Below the pieces are notes generated by a model. It was not told where the DNA came from and searched no databases. It saw only the letters and a program-made list of their open reading frames with translations. A stretch of 64,000 bases of DNA from Thomasclavelia spiroformis DSM 1552 (GTDB lineage: Bacteria > Bacillota_I > Bacilli_A > Erysipelotrichales > Coprobacillaceae), in assembly GCF_025149465.1 (NCBI RefSeq), contig NZ_CP102275.1, positions 1,922,001-1,986,000 on the forward strand, given 5' to 3'. Shown here in pieces: positions 45,496 to 55,151 of this stretch. The first letter of the stretch is position 1, and each line of letters starts with the position of its first letter. The translations under genes and the position numbers were made by a program.

Positions 45496-45860
45496 TATTT
45501 TTCCTCCCATACTTGTTTAATTAAATCACATAATTGTTCAAAACTTATTCCAATATACTTTCCCTTAGTAACTATCTCTTGAATCAATTCATTGATTTGT
45601 TCCGTAAATAACTGTGTTTGAAAATTTTGTTTTGAGCTTACAAAACTCCCTTTTCCTGGAATTGAATAAATAAATCCCTGTTGTTCTAAAATCCGATACG
45701 CTTTAACAACTGTATTGGGATTAATATGCATATCTGACGATAATTCTCTAACAGATGGTAATTTTTCTTCAGGTTGCATTAAACCAGTTGTTATGTATTC
45801 TAATAATTGTTTATATATTTGTTCGTAAATTGGTATTGCACTACTATTATCTATTTTCAT
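45495..45860 (-). CDS. GntR family regulator, YtrA subfamily
   Basis: The 121-residue protein has an N-terminal winged helix (IPIYEQIYKQL, then LPSVRELSSDMHINPNTVVKAYRIL, shown in part) and only a short C-terminal dimerisation helix pair, the mark of the YtrA subfamily. These repressors control ABC operons for wall-stress or antibiotic response. It is the first gene of its operon, and a perfect dyad overlaps its promoter. Confidence 0.92.
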   Translation of the reverse strand: MKIDNSSAIPIYEQIYKQLLEYITTGLMQPEEKLPSVRELSSDMHINPNTVVKAYRILEQQGFIYSIPGKGSFVSSKQNFQTQLFTEQINELIQEIVTKGKYIGISFEQLCDLIKQVWEEK

Positions 45861-45888
45861 ATATCCAACTCCTTTATTTTACATTTAA

Positions 45889-45932
45889 AGTATAACAAAC
45901 TTAAAACTGTATTACAAGTTATAATACAGTTT
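45889..45932 (-). promoter_or_regulatory. GntR operon promoter with overlapping operator dyad
   Basis: On the minus strand TTGTAA (45912-45917) and TATACT (45889-45894) are 17 bases apart. A perfect 11-bp inverted repeat AAACTGTATTA (45904-45914 with 45922-45932) covers the -35 box and part of the spacer. This is the expected place for self-repression. Confidence 0.82.
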
Positions 45933-46038
45933 GGTGTTTTGATATTGATTTAATTGAAATATTTTGGTAATAATACTTAAATAGTTTGCAATTTTTATTA
46001 TTTTAAGTAAAATATGTTTTAGAGATAGGAGGTTTTTT

Positions 46039-46905
46039 ATGAGTAAAGTTGCAATTGTTACTGATAGTAATTCTGGAATAAGACAGGAAGAAGGGAAAAA
46101 GTTAGGTATTTATGTTTTACCGATGCCCTTTACTATTGATGGTGAAACCTTCTATGAAGATATCAATTTAACACATAGTGAATTTTTTGATAAGCTAATG
46201 AGTGGTGCTGAAGTTTTTACTAGTCAACCATTAGTAGGTGATGTAAGTAAGCTATGGGATGATGTATTAAAAGAATATGATGAAATCGTATATATTCCAA
46301 TGTCTAGCGGTTTAAGTGGTTCATGTCAAACCGCTATAATGTTAGCTAATGAATATGATGGAAAAGTCCAAGTCGTTGATTCACAAAGAATCTCAGTGAC
46401 TCAAAAATGGGATGTCCTTGATGCGATTGAACTTAGTAAACAAGGAAAATCAGCTAAAGAAATAAAAGAAATTCTTGAAGCTAATAAATTAAACGCTTCT
46501 ATCTATATCACAGTAAATACATTAGAATATCTTCGTAAAGGTGGTAGAATTACACCAGCTGTAGCAATATTAGGTGGGATGATGAAAATCAAGCCTATTC
46601 TACAAATCCAAGGTGAAAAACTTGATACATTTAGTAAATCAAGAACTTTATCTAAAGCAACAAAAATAATGATTGAGGCAATTCAAAAAGATATTGAAGA
46701 ACGTCTTGATCCAATTGAAAAAGGAAAGAATGTTCATATTTGTATAGCTTATACATATGATCCACAACCCGCATTAGAATTAAAAGAAGAATTACAACAG
46801 TTATATCCAAATTCAAATATTATCTGTGACCCATTATCATTAAGTGTTTCATGTCATATCGGACCACATGCTCTAGCAATTGCTGCATGTAAAAAAATTA
46901 TCTAG
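46039..46905 (+). CDS. DegV family fatty-acid-binding protein
   Basis: The 288-residue protein opens with VAIVTDSNSGI and has FTSQPLVGDV, IPMSSGLSGS and the RKGGRITPA block of DegV proteins. Relatives (FakB) present fatty acids to the FakA kinase for incorporation into phospholipids. No FakA is next to it. AGGAGG lies six bases before the ATG. Confidence 0.93.
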   Translation: MSKVAIVTDSNSGIRQEEGKKLGIYVLPMPFTIDGETFYEDINLTHSEFFDKLMSGAEVFTSQPLVGDVSKLWDDVLKEYDEIVYIPMSSGLSGSCQTAIMLANEYDGKVQVVDSQRISVTQKWDVLDAIELSKQGKSAKEIKEILEANKLNASIYITVNTLEYLRKGGRITPAVAILGGMMKIKPILQIQGEKLDTFSKSRTLSKATKIMIEAIQKDIEERLDPIEKGKNVHICIAYTYDPQPALELKEELQQLYPNSNIICDPLSLSVSCHIGPHALAIAACKKII

Positions 46906-46931
46906 GCAAGAAACTGAGTTTCTTGCTTTTT
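46906..46931 (+). terminator. terminator of the DegV gene
   Basis: A 9-bp stem (46906-46914 with 46918-46926) is followed by five T residues. Confidence 0.78.
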
Positions 46932-46981
46932 ATATGTTATAATAAATTAAAAGAAGACAAAATATAAATAAGGAGGTAATT

Positions 46982-48754
46982 ATGGAAAAAAAGCCAAATA
47001 CAAATAATAGAAAATCTGGCAAAACTAATCAAAGAAATACTAGTAAATCTAAAACAACTACTTCTAGAAGAACAATAAGTAAAAAAAATAATAATATTGA
47101 TACTAAAGTATTTGCTTTAGGAGGACTTAATGAAATCGGTAAAAATATGTATTGTATTGAACACGATAATGAATTATTTATTATTGATGCTGGGGTTAAG
47201 TTTGCCGAAGAAGGATTACCTGGAATTGATTATGTAATTCCTGATTATTCATATTTAAAGAAAAATGAAAAGAAAATTCGTGGGTTAATGATTACTCATG
47301 GTCATGAAGATCATATTGGTGGAATCCCATTTTTATTGCAAGTTGTAAAGATTCCATTTATTTATGCTACACCGCTTGCAAGTGCAATGATCAAAAGAAA
47401 GTTAGATGAAAAAAGACTTACTAATGTTACTAAAATCATTCAAATAAATGATGAATATCAAATTAAATCTAAATATTTCAATATTGGATTTTTTAAAACA
47501 AATCATTCTATTCCTGAATCAATGGGAATCATTATTAATTCACCCAATGGTCGAATTGTAGAAACAGGCGATTTTAAATTTGATTTATCACCGGTTGGAG
47601 ATGTTGCTGATTATCAAAAAATGTCATTTTTAGGTGAAACTGGTGTCACTTTATTAATGAGTGACTCAACTAACTCTGAAGTGCCAACTTTTTCAATTAG
47701 TGAAAAGAAAGTTGCTAACAGTGTTCAAGAAGAATTTAGAAAAACAGAAGGACGATTAATTGTTGCAACATTTGCATCTAATGTACATCGTGTCCAACAA
47801 ATTGTTGAAGCAGCGGTTAAATTTAACCGTAAAATTCTTGTTTATGGACGTTCAATGGAAAATAATATTCAAGTTTCAAGAGCTATGGGATACATTAAAT
47901 GTCCTGATCGTTTCTTTATAAAAAATGATCAAGCAAAAAAATTACCAGATAACGAGATTTTAATATTATGTACTGGTTCTCAAGGAGAAGCTCTTGCGGC
48001 CTTGAGTCGAATCGCTAATGGTACTCATAAATATGTAAAAATAAAACCAGGAGATACTGTTGTCTTTTCATCAAATCCAATCCCTGGTAATGCTTATAGC
48101 GTTAATGTAGTTGTTAATAAATTATTTAGAGCCGGAGCTAAAGTACTAATCAATACCGCTTTTAATAATTTACATACTTCAGGTCACGCTTCGCAAGAAG
48201 AACAAAAATTAATGATGTTATTAACTAAACCAAAATATTTTTTCCCAGTTCATGGTGAATATCGAATGTTAAAAATTCACGCTGCCCTGTCACAAGAAGT
48301 TGGAGTACCTGCTGAAAATAGTTTTGTTCTTTCAAATGGAGATACTATTTTATTAAATAACGGTGAAGCAAGATTAGGTCCAAGAATTCACGTTGAAGAT
48401 ATTTATGTTGATGGCAATGATATTAGTGGTTTATCAACTGCTGTGCTTCGTGATCGTCAAATTTTGTCTGAAGATGGTATGGTTTCTATCTTAATCAGTA
48501 TGGATTCTCGTGCCGGTAAATTATTAACGCATCCAGTAATTATTTCCCGTGGATTTGTTTATATGAAAGATAGTTTTCATATGATTCGTGAGGCTGAAAA
48601 ATTAGTTGAAAATTCTTTGACTAAGTTATTACAAGGTAAAACTACTTTTGGGGAAATTAAAAATACTACTCGTGATATTTTATCATCATATTTTTATCGA
48701 AAAACAAAACGTAATCCAATGATTATTCCTGTCATTATGAATAAAAAAGTATGA
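46982..48754 (+). CDS. rnj: ribonuclease J
   Basis: RNase J is the 5'-3' exoribonuclease and endonuclease of mRNA decay in Firmicutes. The 590-residue protein has a Lys/Ser/Thr-rich N-terminal tail (1-40), metallo-beta-lactamase motif HGHEDHIGG (106-114), the ETGDFKFD block, and the beta-CASP region with GSQGE, HTSGHAS and FPVHGEY. The N-terminal tail is longer than in B. subtilis RNase J1. Which paralogue (J1 or J2) it is cannot be told. Its stop overlaps the next gene by four bases. Confidence 0.93.
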   Translation: MEKKPNTNNRKSGKTNQRNTSKSKTTTSRRTISKKNNNIDTKVFALGGLNEIGKNMYCIEHDNELFIIDAGVKFAEEGLPGIDYVIPDYSYLKKNEKKIRGLMITHGHEDHIGGIPFLLQVVKIPFIYATPLASAMIKRKLDEKRLTNVTKIIQINDEYQIKSKYFNIGFFKTNHSIPESMGIIINSPNGRIVETGDFKFDLSPVGDVADYQKMSFLGETGVTLLMSDSTNSEVPTFSISEKKVANSVQEEFRKTEGRLIVATFASNVHRVQQIVEAAVKFNRKILVYGRSMENNIQVSRAMGYIKCPDRFFIKNDQAKKLPDNEILILCTGSQGEALAALSRIANGTHKYVKIKPGDTVVFSSNPIPGNAYSVNVVVNKLFRAGAKVLINTAFNNLHTSGHASQEEQKLMMLLTKPKYFFPVHGEYRMLKIHAALSQEVGVPAENSFVLSNGDTILLNNGEARLGPRIHVEDIYVDGNDISGLSTAVLRDRQILSEDGMVSILISMDSRAGKLLTHPVIISRGFVYMKDSFHMIREAEKLVENSLTKLLQGKTTFGEIKNTTRDILSSYFYRKTKRNPMIIPVIMNKKV

Positions 48755-49569
48755 GAAAAAAAGCAAGAATAATTAAGTTTCTTATATTCATAATTATCAT
48801 CATAATCGGTAGTTTTGGTTACTATCACGCAAGATATATCGCTCCTAATGATTATAAAATCAAAAGAACTACAATTAACAATAAACAATTACCGAAAGAA
48901 TTTGAAGATTTTGAAATTGCTTTTATTAGTGATATTAATCTTAAAAATACAAATGATCTCGATAGATTAGATAATATTATTTCAACATTAAATAAACAAC
49001 AAGTTGAAATGGTAATTTTTGGTGGTGATTTATTCGATAGTAATCCTTTTGATAATGATGAAGTTATTAATTTATTATCTAAAATAAAATCTTCGTATGG
49101 AAAATTTGCAGTATTAGGTGAAAAGGATTTAGCTTCATTAAATGATGTTTCGGTCATTTTAAATGAAGGTGGTTTTGAAATATTACACAATGAATATCGT
49201 CCTATTTATTATAATAACGCTGTAATTGGATTATTTGGTTTAGAGAGTTCAGGAAATGTTGCTGGGTTAATTAATGAAAATAATCAAGATGTATATAAAT
49301 TAGTTGCTGTTCATGAACCTGATTATTTTGATGAGACAAGTGAAAGTGATATTGCTTTACAGCTATCAGGTCATACCATGGGAGGATATATTTATTTGCC
49401 AGGAATTGAAGGGTTGTTAAAAAAGATCTATAACGTTAATTATGTTCATGGTTATCATAAAAAAAATAATAGTCAGTTGATTATTTCTAATGGTTTATCT
49501 TTAGAAAACAATGTTAATTTCCGATTATTTTGTCCTAATCAAATTGATATTATTTGTTTAAAAAGATAA
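48751..49569 (+). CDS. membrane-anchored metallophosphoesterase-like protein with lost metal ligands
   Basis: The 272-residue protein has one membrane segment (10-22) and the layout of YkuE/YaeI-type phosphoesterases. Key residues are changed: SDxH is Ser-Asp61-Ile-Asn63, GNHD is GEKD (123-126), and GHTHGG is GHTMGG (207-212). GGD (91-93) and His188 remain. With three ligands replaced it is probably not a normal dimetal enzyme. Its start overlaps the RNase J stop (ATGA), so it is made together with RNase J. Confidence 0.8.
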   Translation: MRKKARIIKFLIFIIIIIIGSFGYYHARYIAPNDYKIKRTTINNKQLPKEFEDFEIAFISDINLKNTNDLDRLDNIISTLNKQQVEMVIFGGDLFDSNPFDNDEVINLLSKIKSSYGKFAVLGEKDLASLNDVSVILNEGGFEILHNEYRPIYYNNAVIGLFGLESSGNVAGLINENNQDVYKLVAVHEPDYFDETSESDIALQLSGHTMGGYIYLPGIEGLLKKIYNVNYVHGYHKKNNSQLIISNGLSLENNVNFRLFCPNQIDIICLKR

Positions 49570-49598
49570 TACCTTCTAGTTTACTAGAAGGTATTTTT
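49570..49598 (+). terminator. terminator of the RNase J operon
   Basis: An 11-bp stem (49570-49580 with 49583-49593) is followed by five T residues. Confidence 0.85.
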
Positions 49599-50012
49599 AT
49601 GCCCTATATATTTTTCTATTTGTGTGTTTAAATCTTCTTTATACCTAACTTCTTTAAAAACAGGATTAATAAACAAGTTTTTATCTTTGTTTTTTAATAT
49701 AATATTACTTATTATAAATAAATTTTGTAAAATACTCTATTATTTCTCTTTTTATTTAATAAATCTAACATGCTTTTTTATTTATATATAATCAACAGTT
49801 TATAAATAGATTAACAATCTCTAATGATTTAAACGGAAAATTCTATTGTTATAAACTTCACTTTGAATCTTATTTAATACAAATAGTATGCCACAAGCAT
49901 TATAAATACATTATGTATGATTTTTTTAATTGTCTTAAAGATTTAATAGTGGTGTAATTCTATTTTTATTACTGCAACATTCCTTACACACTTTAATTTA
50001 ATATTTTTAATA
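49599..50012. other. gene-free AT-rich stretch, possible gene remnant on the minus strand
   Basis: No supported gene lies here. On the minus strand 49584-49736 is open for 50 codons without an ATG and reads like the end of a protein (NPVFKEVRYKEDLNTQIEKY). A plus-strand frame of about 60 codons ends near 49955 but also lacks a start and a ribosome binding site. The region is probably decayed coding DNA. Confidence 0.35.
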
Positions 50013-50876
50013 CTACTTTCTTATTTCTGTTCCAATCCCATTAGTAGTAAATATTTCAATTAATAAACTATGTTCCATTCGTCCATCTAAAATATGAACT
50101 TTTTTTACATCATCTTGAACTGCATCAATACAATTATGTAACTTAGGAATCATTCCCCCTTGAATAGCTCCTGAAGCAAATAATTCTTTTGCTGATTTAG
50201 TATCAATTTTAGAAATAAGTGTACTTGGATCATTAGGATCTTTTAACACTCCTTCAATATCAGTTAAAAAAACTAATTTACTAGCTTTCAATGCTCGAGC
50301 AATTGCAGTTGCAACATCATCTGCATTAATATTATAAGCATTATATTTATCATCTAAACCAATCGTAGAAATAATTGGTGTATATCCATTTAATAACAAA
50401 GTTTCAATTAAATCCGTCTTAACATCAATAATTTCACCAACATAGCCAATATCCGCACCATTAGATAAATGTTTTTTAACCGTAAGCATGTCCCCATCTT
50501 TACCAGATAACCCAACAGCATGAGTACCAATTCTTTCCATATGTTGAACTAAACCTTTGTTTAATTTACCAGATAAAACCATTTCAGCTACTTCTAAAGT
50601 CTCTTTAGTTGTAACTCTTAATCCATTTTTAAATTCACTTTCAATCCCTACTTTATTTAGCCAAGTATTAATATCTTTGCCCCCACCATGAACAATCACT
50701 GGTTTGATTCCAACTGATTTTAAAACTGCAATATCTTTTAAAACAGATTGCTTAACTACTTCATTAGTCATTGCACTACCGCCATATTTAATTACAACAG
50801 TATCCCCAGCAAATTTTTGAATATAACTTAAAGCATCAACTAATACTTGAGCTTTATTTTGTTCTTTTGTATGCAT
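50013..50876 (-). CDS. argB: acetylglutamate kinase
   Basis: The enzyme phosphorylates N-acetylglutamate in arginine synthesis. The 287-residue protein has KYGGSAM at the phosphate site, VHGGGKDIN and the C-terminal GGMIPKL. It is the last gene of argCJB, 12 bases after argJ, with AAAGGGGG before the ATG. Arginine feedback is possible but the N-terminal helix typical of inhibited forms is short here. Confidence 0.95.
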   Translation of the reverse strand: MHTKEQNKAQVLVDALSYIQKFAGDTVVIKYGGSAMTNEVVKQSVLKDIAVLKSVGIKPVIVHGGGKDINTWLNKVGIESEFKNGLRVTTKETLEVAEMVLSGKLNKGLVQHMERIGTHAVGLSGKDGDMLTVKKHLSNGADIGYVGEIIDVKTDLIETLLLNGYTPIISTIGLDDKYNAYNINADDVATAIARALKASKLVFLTDIEGVLKDPNDPSTLISKIDTKSAKELFASGAIQGGMIPKLHNCIDAVQDDVKKVHILDGRMEHSLLIEIFTTNGIGTEIRK

Positions 50877-50888
50877 ACTTTTCCCCCT

Positions 50889-52112
50889 TTATGAACGATA
50901 ATCAGCATTGATTTTAACATAATCGTATGTTAAATCGCATCCCCATGCTGTTGCTTTATATTCCCCATTATGAATATCAATGATAGCTTTTACTTCGCTA
51001 CTAGACAAGATTTTTGTTGCAAGTTCTTCACTGTAGTCAGTTGCCATCCCCTTGGTTACTAACTGTAATGTTCCATGTTCACTTGCGATACTTAAATCAA
51101 CATTATATGGATCAAATTCTTCCCCCGAATAACCCATAGCACATAAAAGTCTTCCCCAATTTGCATCATTCCCATAAACTGCTGTTTTTACAAGCGGTGA
51201 AGTACAAACACTTTTTGCAATTACTTTAGCTTGTTTAATACTATTAGCACCATGTACTTGAACTTCTAATAACTTTGTTGCTCCTTCACCATCACCAGCA
51301 ATCGCTTTAGCTAAATATTCACTAACATAATATAAAGCTTCCTTAAATTTATAATAATCGTCATTTTCACTAGTAATTTTTTCATTATTAGCCAAGCCAT
51401 TAGCTAATAATAATACTGTATCATTAGTCGAAGTATCTCGATCTACTGATACCATATTAAATGTATCTGTAATCACTTCTTTTAAAGCTTTATTTAATAA
51501 TTCTTTAGAAATATTACAATCAGTTGTAATAAAACCTAACATCGTTGCCATATTAGGATGAATCATTCCCGATCCTTTACAGCATGCCCCAATAGTAACA
51601 ATTTTTCCCCCTAGTTCAATTGTTACAGCAATATGTTTAGGCTTTGTATCTGTTGTCATAATTGATTGAGCAACTATTTCTCCAGATTTTTGATCATCGT
51701 TCAATAATGCCTTTACCTTAGCAATCCCTTCAATTATCTTATCCATTGGTAATTGTTTTCCAATAACACCAGTTGAACAAATTAATACTTCTTCCTTCTT
51801 CACTCCAAAATTATCAGCTACCTTACTAGCAAATAATTCATTATTATAAATTCCTTCATCCCCTGTACAAGCATTTGCTACCCCACTATTGATTGCAATA
51901 ACTCTTGCACTATCATAATTTTCAACAACCATTTTATCCCATAATACTGGCGCTGCTTTTACTACATTTTGAGTAAAAGTCCCTACTGCCAGTGCATCAA
52001 CTTCACTATAAATCAAGGCTAAATCCTTTTTCTCTTTTTTAATTCCAACATGATCACCAGCTCCATAAAATCCTTTTGGTAAAGTAACTGTTCCATCATC
52101 AATTATTTTCAT
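50889..52112 (-). CDS. argJ: bifunctional ornithine acetyltransferase / N-acetylglutamate synthase
   Basis: ArgJ recycles the acetyl group from N-acetylornithine to glutamate. The 407-residue precursor has the self-cleavage site in NMATMLGF with the nucleophile Thr190, plus KGSGMIHP before it. Whether it is bifunctional cannot be proven from sequence, but no argA is nearby. It lies between argC and argB with spacings of about 11 bases. Confidence 0.95.
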   Translation of the reverse strand: MKIIDDGTVTLPKGFYGAGDHVGIKKEKKDLALIYSEVDALAVGTFTQNVVKAAPVLWDKMVVENYDSARVIAINSGVANACTGDEGIYNNELFASKVADNFGVKKEEVLICSTGVIGKQLPMDKIIEGIAKVKALLNDDQKSGEIVAQSIMTTDTKPKHIAVTIELGGKIVTIGACCKGSGMIHPNMATMLGFITTDCNISKELLNKALKEVITDTFNMVSVDRDTSTNDTVLLLANGLANNEKITSENDDYYKFKEALYYVSEYLAKAIAGDGEGATKLLEVQVHGANSIKQAKVIAKSVCTSPLVKTAVYGNDANWGRLLCAMGYSGEEFDPYNVDLSIASEHGTLQLVTKGMATDYSEELATKILSSSEVKAIIDIHNGEYKATAWGCDLTYDYVKINADYRS

Positions 52113-52123
52113 TTTAATTCCCC

Positions 52124-53161
52124 CTATAAAACAGTTGGCATCAACTGTAATCCTTCTTTTTCATCAAACCCAAACATAATATTCATATTTTGAATTGCTT
52201 GGCCAGCTGCACCTTTTACTAAATTATCCATTGCCCCCATCATAACAACACGATTAGTACGCTTATCGATTTTATAATTAATATCAACAAAATTACTACT
52301 TTTTACATTTCTTACTTCAGGTAATATTCCTGGTTTTAAAACTCTTATAAAATATTCATCATCATAACAATGATATGCTTTTTCAATTTCGTCCATACTA
52401 ACATTTGGTTTTAATTTAGCATATGCAGTAACTAAAATTCCTCGATTCATTGGTATCAAATGAGGTGTAAAATTCAATATGACATCACTATTACTTGCAT
52501 ACCCAAGCTGTTCTTCAATTTCTGGAGTATGACGATGATTAGTTACACCATAAGCTTTAATACTTTCATTGACTTCACAATATAAATTAGCTACTTTAGC
52601 ACCTCGTCCAGCTCCACTAACACCACTTTTTGCATCAATTATTAAAGTATCCATATCAATTAATCCCGCTTTAGCCAAAGGATAAATTGATAATATCGAA
52701 CATGTTGGATAGCATCCTGGATTAGCAATCAATCGTGCATTTTTAATATCCTTACGATTAATTTCACATAGTCCATAAACTGCTTCTTTAATATATTCAG
52801 GTGATGCATGTTTAATTCCATACCATTTTTCGTATGTATCGACATTTTTAATTCGATAGTCTGCACTTAAGTCAATAACTTTGACTTTACTTAAAACATT
52901 TTCATTGATCATTTTTGCACATACCCCTTGAGGTGTCGCAAAAAAGACAACATCGATATCACCCAAATAAGCTTCAATATTTTCATCAACACACTTTTGG
53001 TCTAAGACATTAAAATATCCACCAAAAATTGAACTATATTCTTCATCAGTATATGTTCTTGAAGAAACCCATTTAATTTCAACCTCTTTATGCGTTAATA
53101 AAAAACGAACTAATTCACATCCCCCATATCCTGTTGCTCCTACAATTCCTGCTTTAATCAT
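52124..53161 (-). CDS. argC: N-acetyl-gamma-glutamyl-phosphate reductase
   Basis: ArgC reduces the acyl-phosphate made by ArgB. The 345-residue protein has the NADP-binding GIVGATGYGG (5-14) and the catalytic Cys150 in ANPGCYPT. The second of two tandem ATG codons (53159-53161) has the better distance from GTGGGGG. It is first in the operon, 30 bases after the T-box terminator. Confidence 0.95.
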   Translation of the reverse strand: MIKAGIVGATGYGGCELVRFLLTHKEVEIKWVSSRTYTDEEYSSIFGGYFNVLDQKCVDENIEAYLGDIDVVFFATPQGVCAKMINENVLSKVKVIDLSADYRIKNVDTYEKWYGIKHASPEYIKEAVYGLCEINRKDIKNARLIANPGCYPTCSILSIYPLAKAGLIDMDTLIIDAKSGVSGAGRGAKVANLYCEVNESIKAYGVTNHRHTPEIEEQLGYASNSDVILNFTPHLIPMNRGILVTAYAKLKPNVSMDEIEKAYHCYDDEYFIRVLKPGILPEVRNVKSSNFVDINYKIDKRTNRVVMMGAMDNLVKGAAGQAIQNMNIMFGFDEKEGLQLMPTVL

Positions 53162-53181
53162 CATGATCCCCCACTTCCTTT

Positions 53182-53414
53182 TAAAATAAAAAATCGTCTC
53201 TTAAACAAGAGACGAATTACCGCGTTACCACTCTATTTATCATAAGTTGACCTTATGATCTCTTTCATCGTTAAGGGCGATTACCCGAAAGTGATACTAT
53301 AATTTCCCACTTTCCTCTCGTAAATGCGCTTCATTTTGACTATATTACTAATCTTCCACCACCATTAGCTCGCTAAAAATCATCATCAAAACTACTCTTT
53401 TAGTCATCGAGTTG
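53182..53414 (-). promoter_or_regulatory. T-box riboswitch, arginine type (CGC specifier)
   Basis: On the minus strand the leader has a stem I with a GGTGGTGGAAG apical loop, a specifier loop where GAA-G-CGC-A gives an arginine codon (53326-53328), the T-box GAGTGGTAACGCGG (53219-53232), and a terminator stem (53194-53201 with 53206-53213) followed by T residues. Uncharged arginine tRNA would stabilise the antiterminator and allow argCJB transcription. Confidence 0.93.
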
Positions 53415-53420
53415 TCTATT

Positions 53421-53448
53421 ATTATATTACTAAAAATCTTTTTGTCAA
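53421..53448 (-). promoter_or_regulatory. consensus promoter of the argCJB T-box leader
   Basis: On the minus strand TTGACA (53443-53448) and TATAAT (53421-53426) are both perfect, 16 bases apart. Transcription should start near 53414. Confidence 0.88.
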
Positions 53449-53549
53449 ATATTTTTTCAAAAATATTTACTAATTTGAAAAATTTATACTTAAGATTTAC
53501 AATGATATAATCAATTATTTTTAAATAATGTTTTAAATTAAAAATATTT

Positions 53550-55151
53550 TTATAATTCTTCAAATCTTTTTACGCCCCATGTTCTAAGTAGATGATAAAA
53601 TCCAAGATCAGCAATAATAAATAAAATGACCCAGCCATAAAAATAACTAGTAAGATTAACACTAGAATTAATATAACCAATCACAATAAAAAATACTAAT
53701 GCCATTGTAACTAAAATAGAAATAGTTACTGATGCACTTTGCTTAACCACTACAGTTTCATTGACCCAATCAAACTTTGGTTTCCAAAGATTAACAAGTA
53801 AACCAAATAAGGCAACAAATGTAGTAAAGATCATTGGTACAATAATTACAACCAAACAATCAATCGGATTCAAAGAAAAAATTATACACCCAACTATAGA
53901 AAATATTATTCCTGGTGGAATACATAAAGCTAAATGTAAAAACAGTTTACTATTTAAAATATCGATTGTTTTAATTGGTAATGATTTAATAATCCATAAA
54001 CGATTACCTTCTATAGAAATTAAAAATGCACTAATATCATTAAGTGAATTAGTAGCAATTACTCCTAAACAAAGTAATGGCACAACTAATTCATTTACCA
54101 TATTTTCAAATTGTAGTGGTATTATATTTAATGCGTTAATTAATTCTTGTCCTTTAATCAATAATGCTCCCGCTAAAATCACCGTAAAAACAATTCCTAA
54201 TGCCCCATTTAACATAATCATTGGATTAGATACAAAATGTCTTAATTCTCTTTTAAATAAAGCCAATTTTTGACTTGAATATTTTATATCTTTATCTTTC
54301 ATTTTTACTTTTTTAGTTTTAGGTTTAGTTGTAGCTATTGAAATAAAATTTTTTGAAAGTAAATAGATTACTAATGCAAATGGAACAAATACCCACAATA
54401 AATACATTAATAAACTTAATATATCTACGTCACTTATTGCAATTGATAAATAATATATTGGAAATAATGTATTTTCAATTGCCTCACCAATTGACTTTCC
54501 ATTAGCAACTAAGGCCATAATATATTCTGGTACTTTATTTATTAAATAAAAATATGCTCCTAAAAATGCTAAAGAAATTACTACTGTAATAACTGTTTTA
54601 TTTTTAATTCTTTTCATAATCATCGCCATTACCCAACCAAAAGCACACGATAATGCTAAAGCAAGTAACGGTAATGTAATAATGACGATTAGAAAAAATA
54701 AAAACTTAATTAAATCAAATGATGTTTGATAAAAATAAACAATCATTCCTGGTACAACAATTAAAGCTTCATACAAATAATTAACAATCAATAATACAAA
54801 TACCCTACTTAACAAAATATCTTTTGTCTTAATTGGCATTGAAAGCAATAATTCATTATCTTTAGCCCCATAAATTTCCTGCTGAGTAACAAAAACACTA
54901 CCAATAAAACACAGCAAAACAACTAAAATTCCCATTATTCCAAAATATAACCACTCATATCCAATCAAACTAAATGGTTTTAAAATTTCATTAAACATTA
55001 CCCCAAACATTAAACCAAATACAACTGCCACATAACCAATAATTAATAACATAAAAATAATTTTACCAAATGATGGTGATTCTTTTTTTGCTGTTTTTAA
55101 TGACCGAAAAAACAAACCTTGTAAGCGAATTTTAACTAATGATTTAAGCAT
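53550..55151 (-). CDS. ABC exporter permease, YthQ/EcsB-like
   Basis: The 533-residue protein has about twelve membrane segments in two halves joined by a charged linker (KPKTKKVKMKDKDIKYSS). It follows its ATPase with an eight-base overlap. The third codon of the frame, ATG ending at 55151, has GGAGG seven bases before it. Substrate unknown. It lies downstream of an unrelated promoter and is not part of arginine synthesis. Confidence 0.82.
   Translation of the reverse strand: MLKSLVKIRLQGLFFRSLKTAKKESPSFGKIIFMLLIIGYVAVVFGLMFGVMFNEILKPFSLIGYEWLYFGIMGILVVLLCFIGSVFVTQQEIYGAKDNELLLSMPIKTKDILLSRVFVLLIVNYLYEALIVVPGMIVYFYQTSFDLIKFLFFLIVIITLPLLALALSCAFGWVMAMIMKRIKNKTVITVVISLAFLGAYFYLINKVPEYIMALVANGKSIGEAIENTLFPIYYLSIAISDVDILSLLMYLLWVFVPFALVIYLLSKNFISIATTKPKTKKVKMKDKDIKYSSQKLALFKRELRHFVSNPMIMLNGALGIVFTVILAGALLIKGQELINALNIIPLQFENMVNELVVPLLCLGVIATNSLNDISAFLISIEGNRLWIIKSLPIKTIDILNSKLFLHLALCIPPGIIFSIVGCIIFSLNPIDCLVVIIVPMIFTTFVALFGLLVNLWKPKFDWVNETVVVKQSASVTISILVTMALVFFIVIGYINSSVNLTSYFYGWVILFIIADLGFYHLLRTWGVKRFEEL

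Noticed and set aside
48751-49569. Ordinary YkuE-type phosphoesterase
   Set aside because: Three metal-ligand motifs are altered, so normal catalysis is not supported.
53348-53563. Minus-strand frame of 71 residues
   Set aside because: It lies over the T-box leader and its promoter; no ribosome binding site.
53761-54273. Plus-strand frame of 170 residues
   Set aside because: Antisense to the ABC permease gene; composition is that of a shadow frame.
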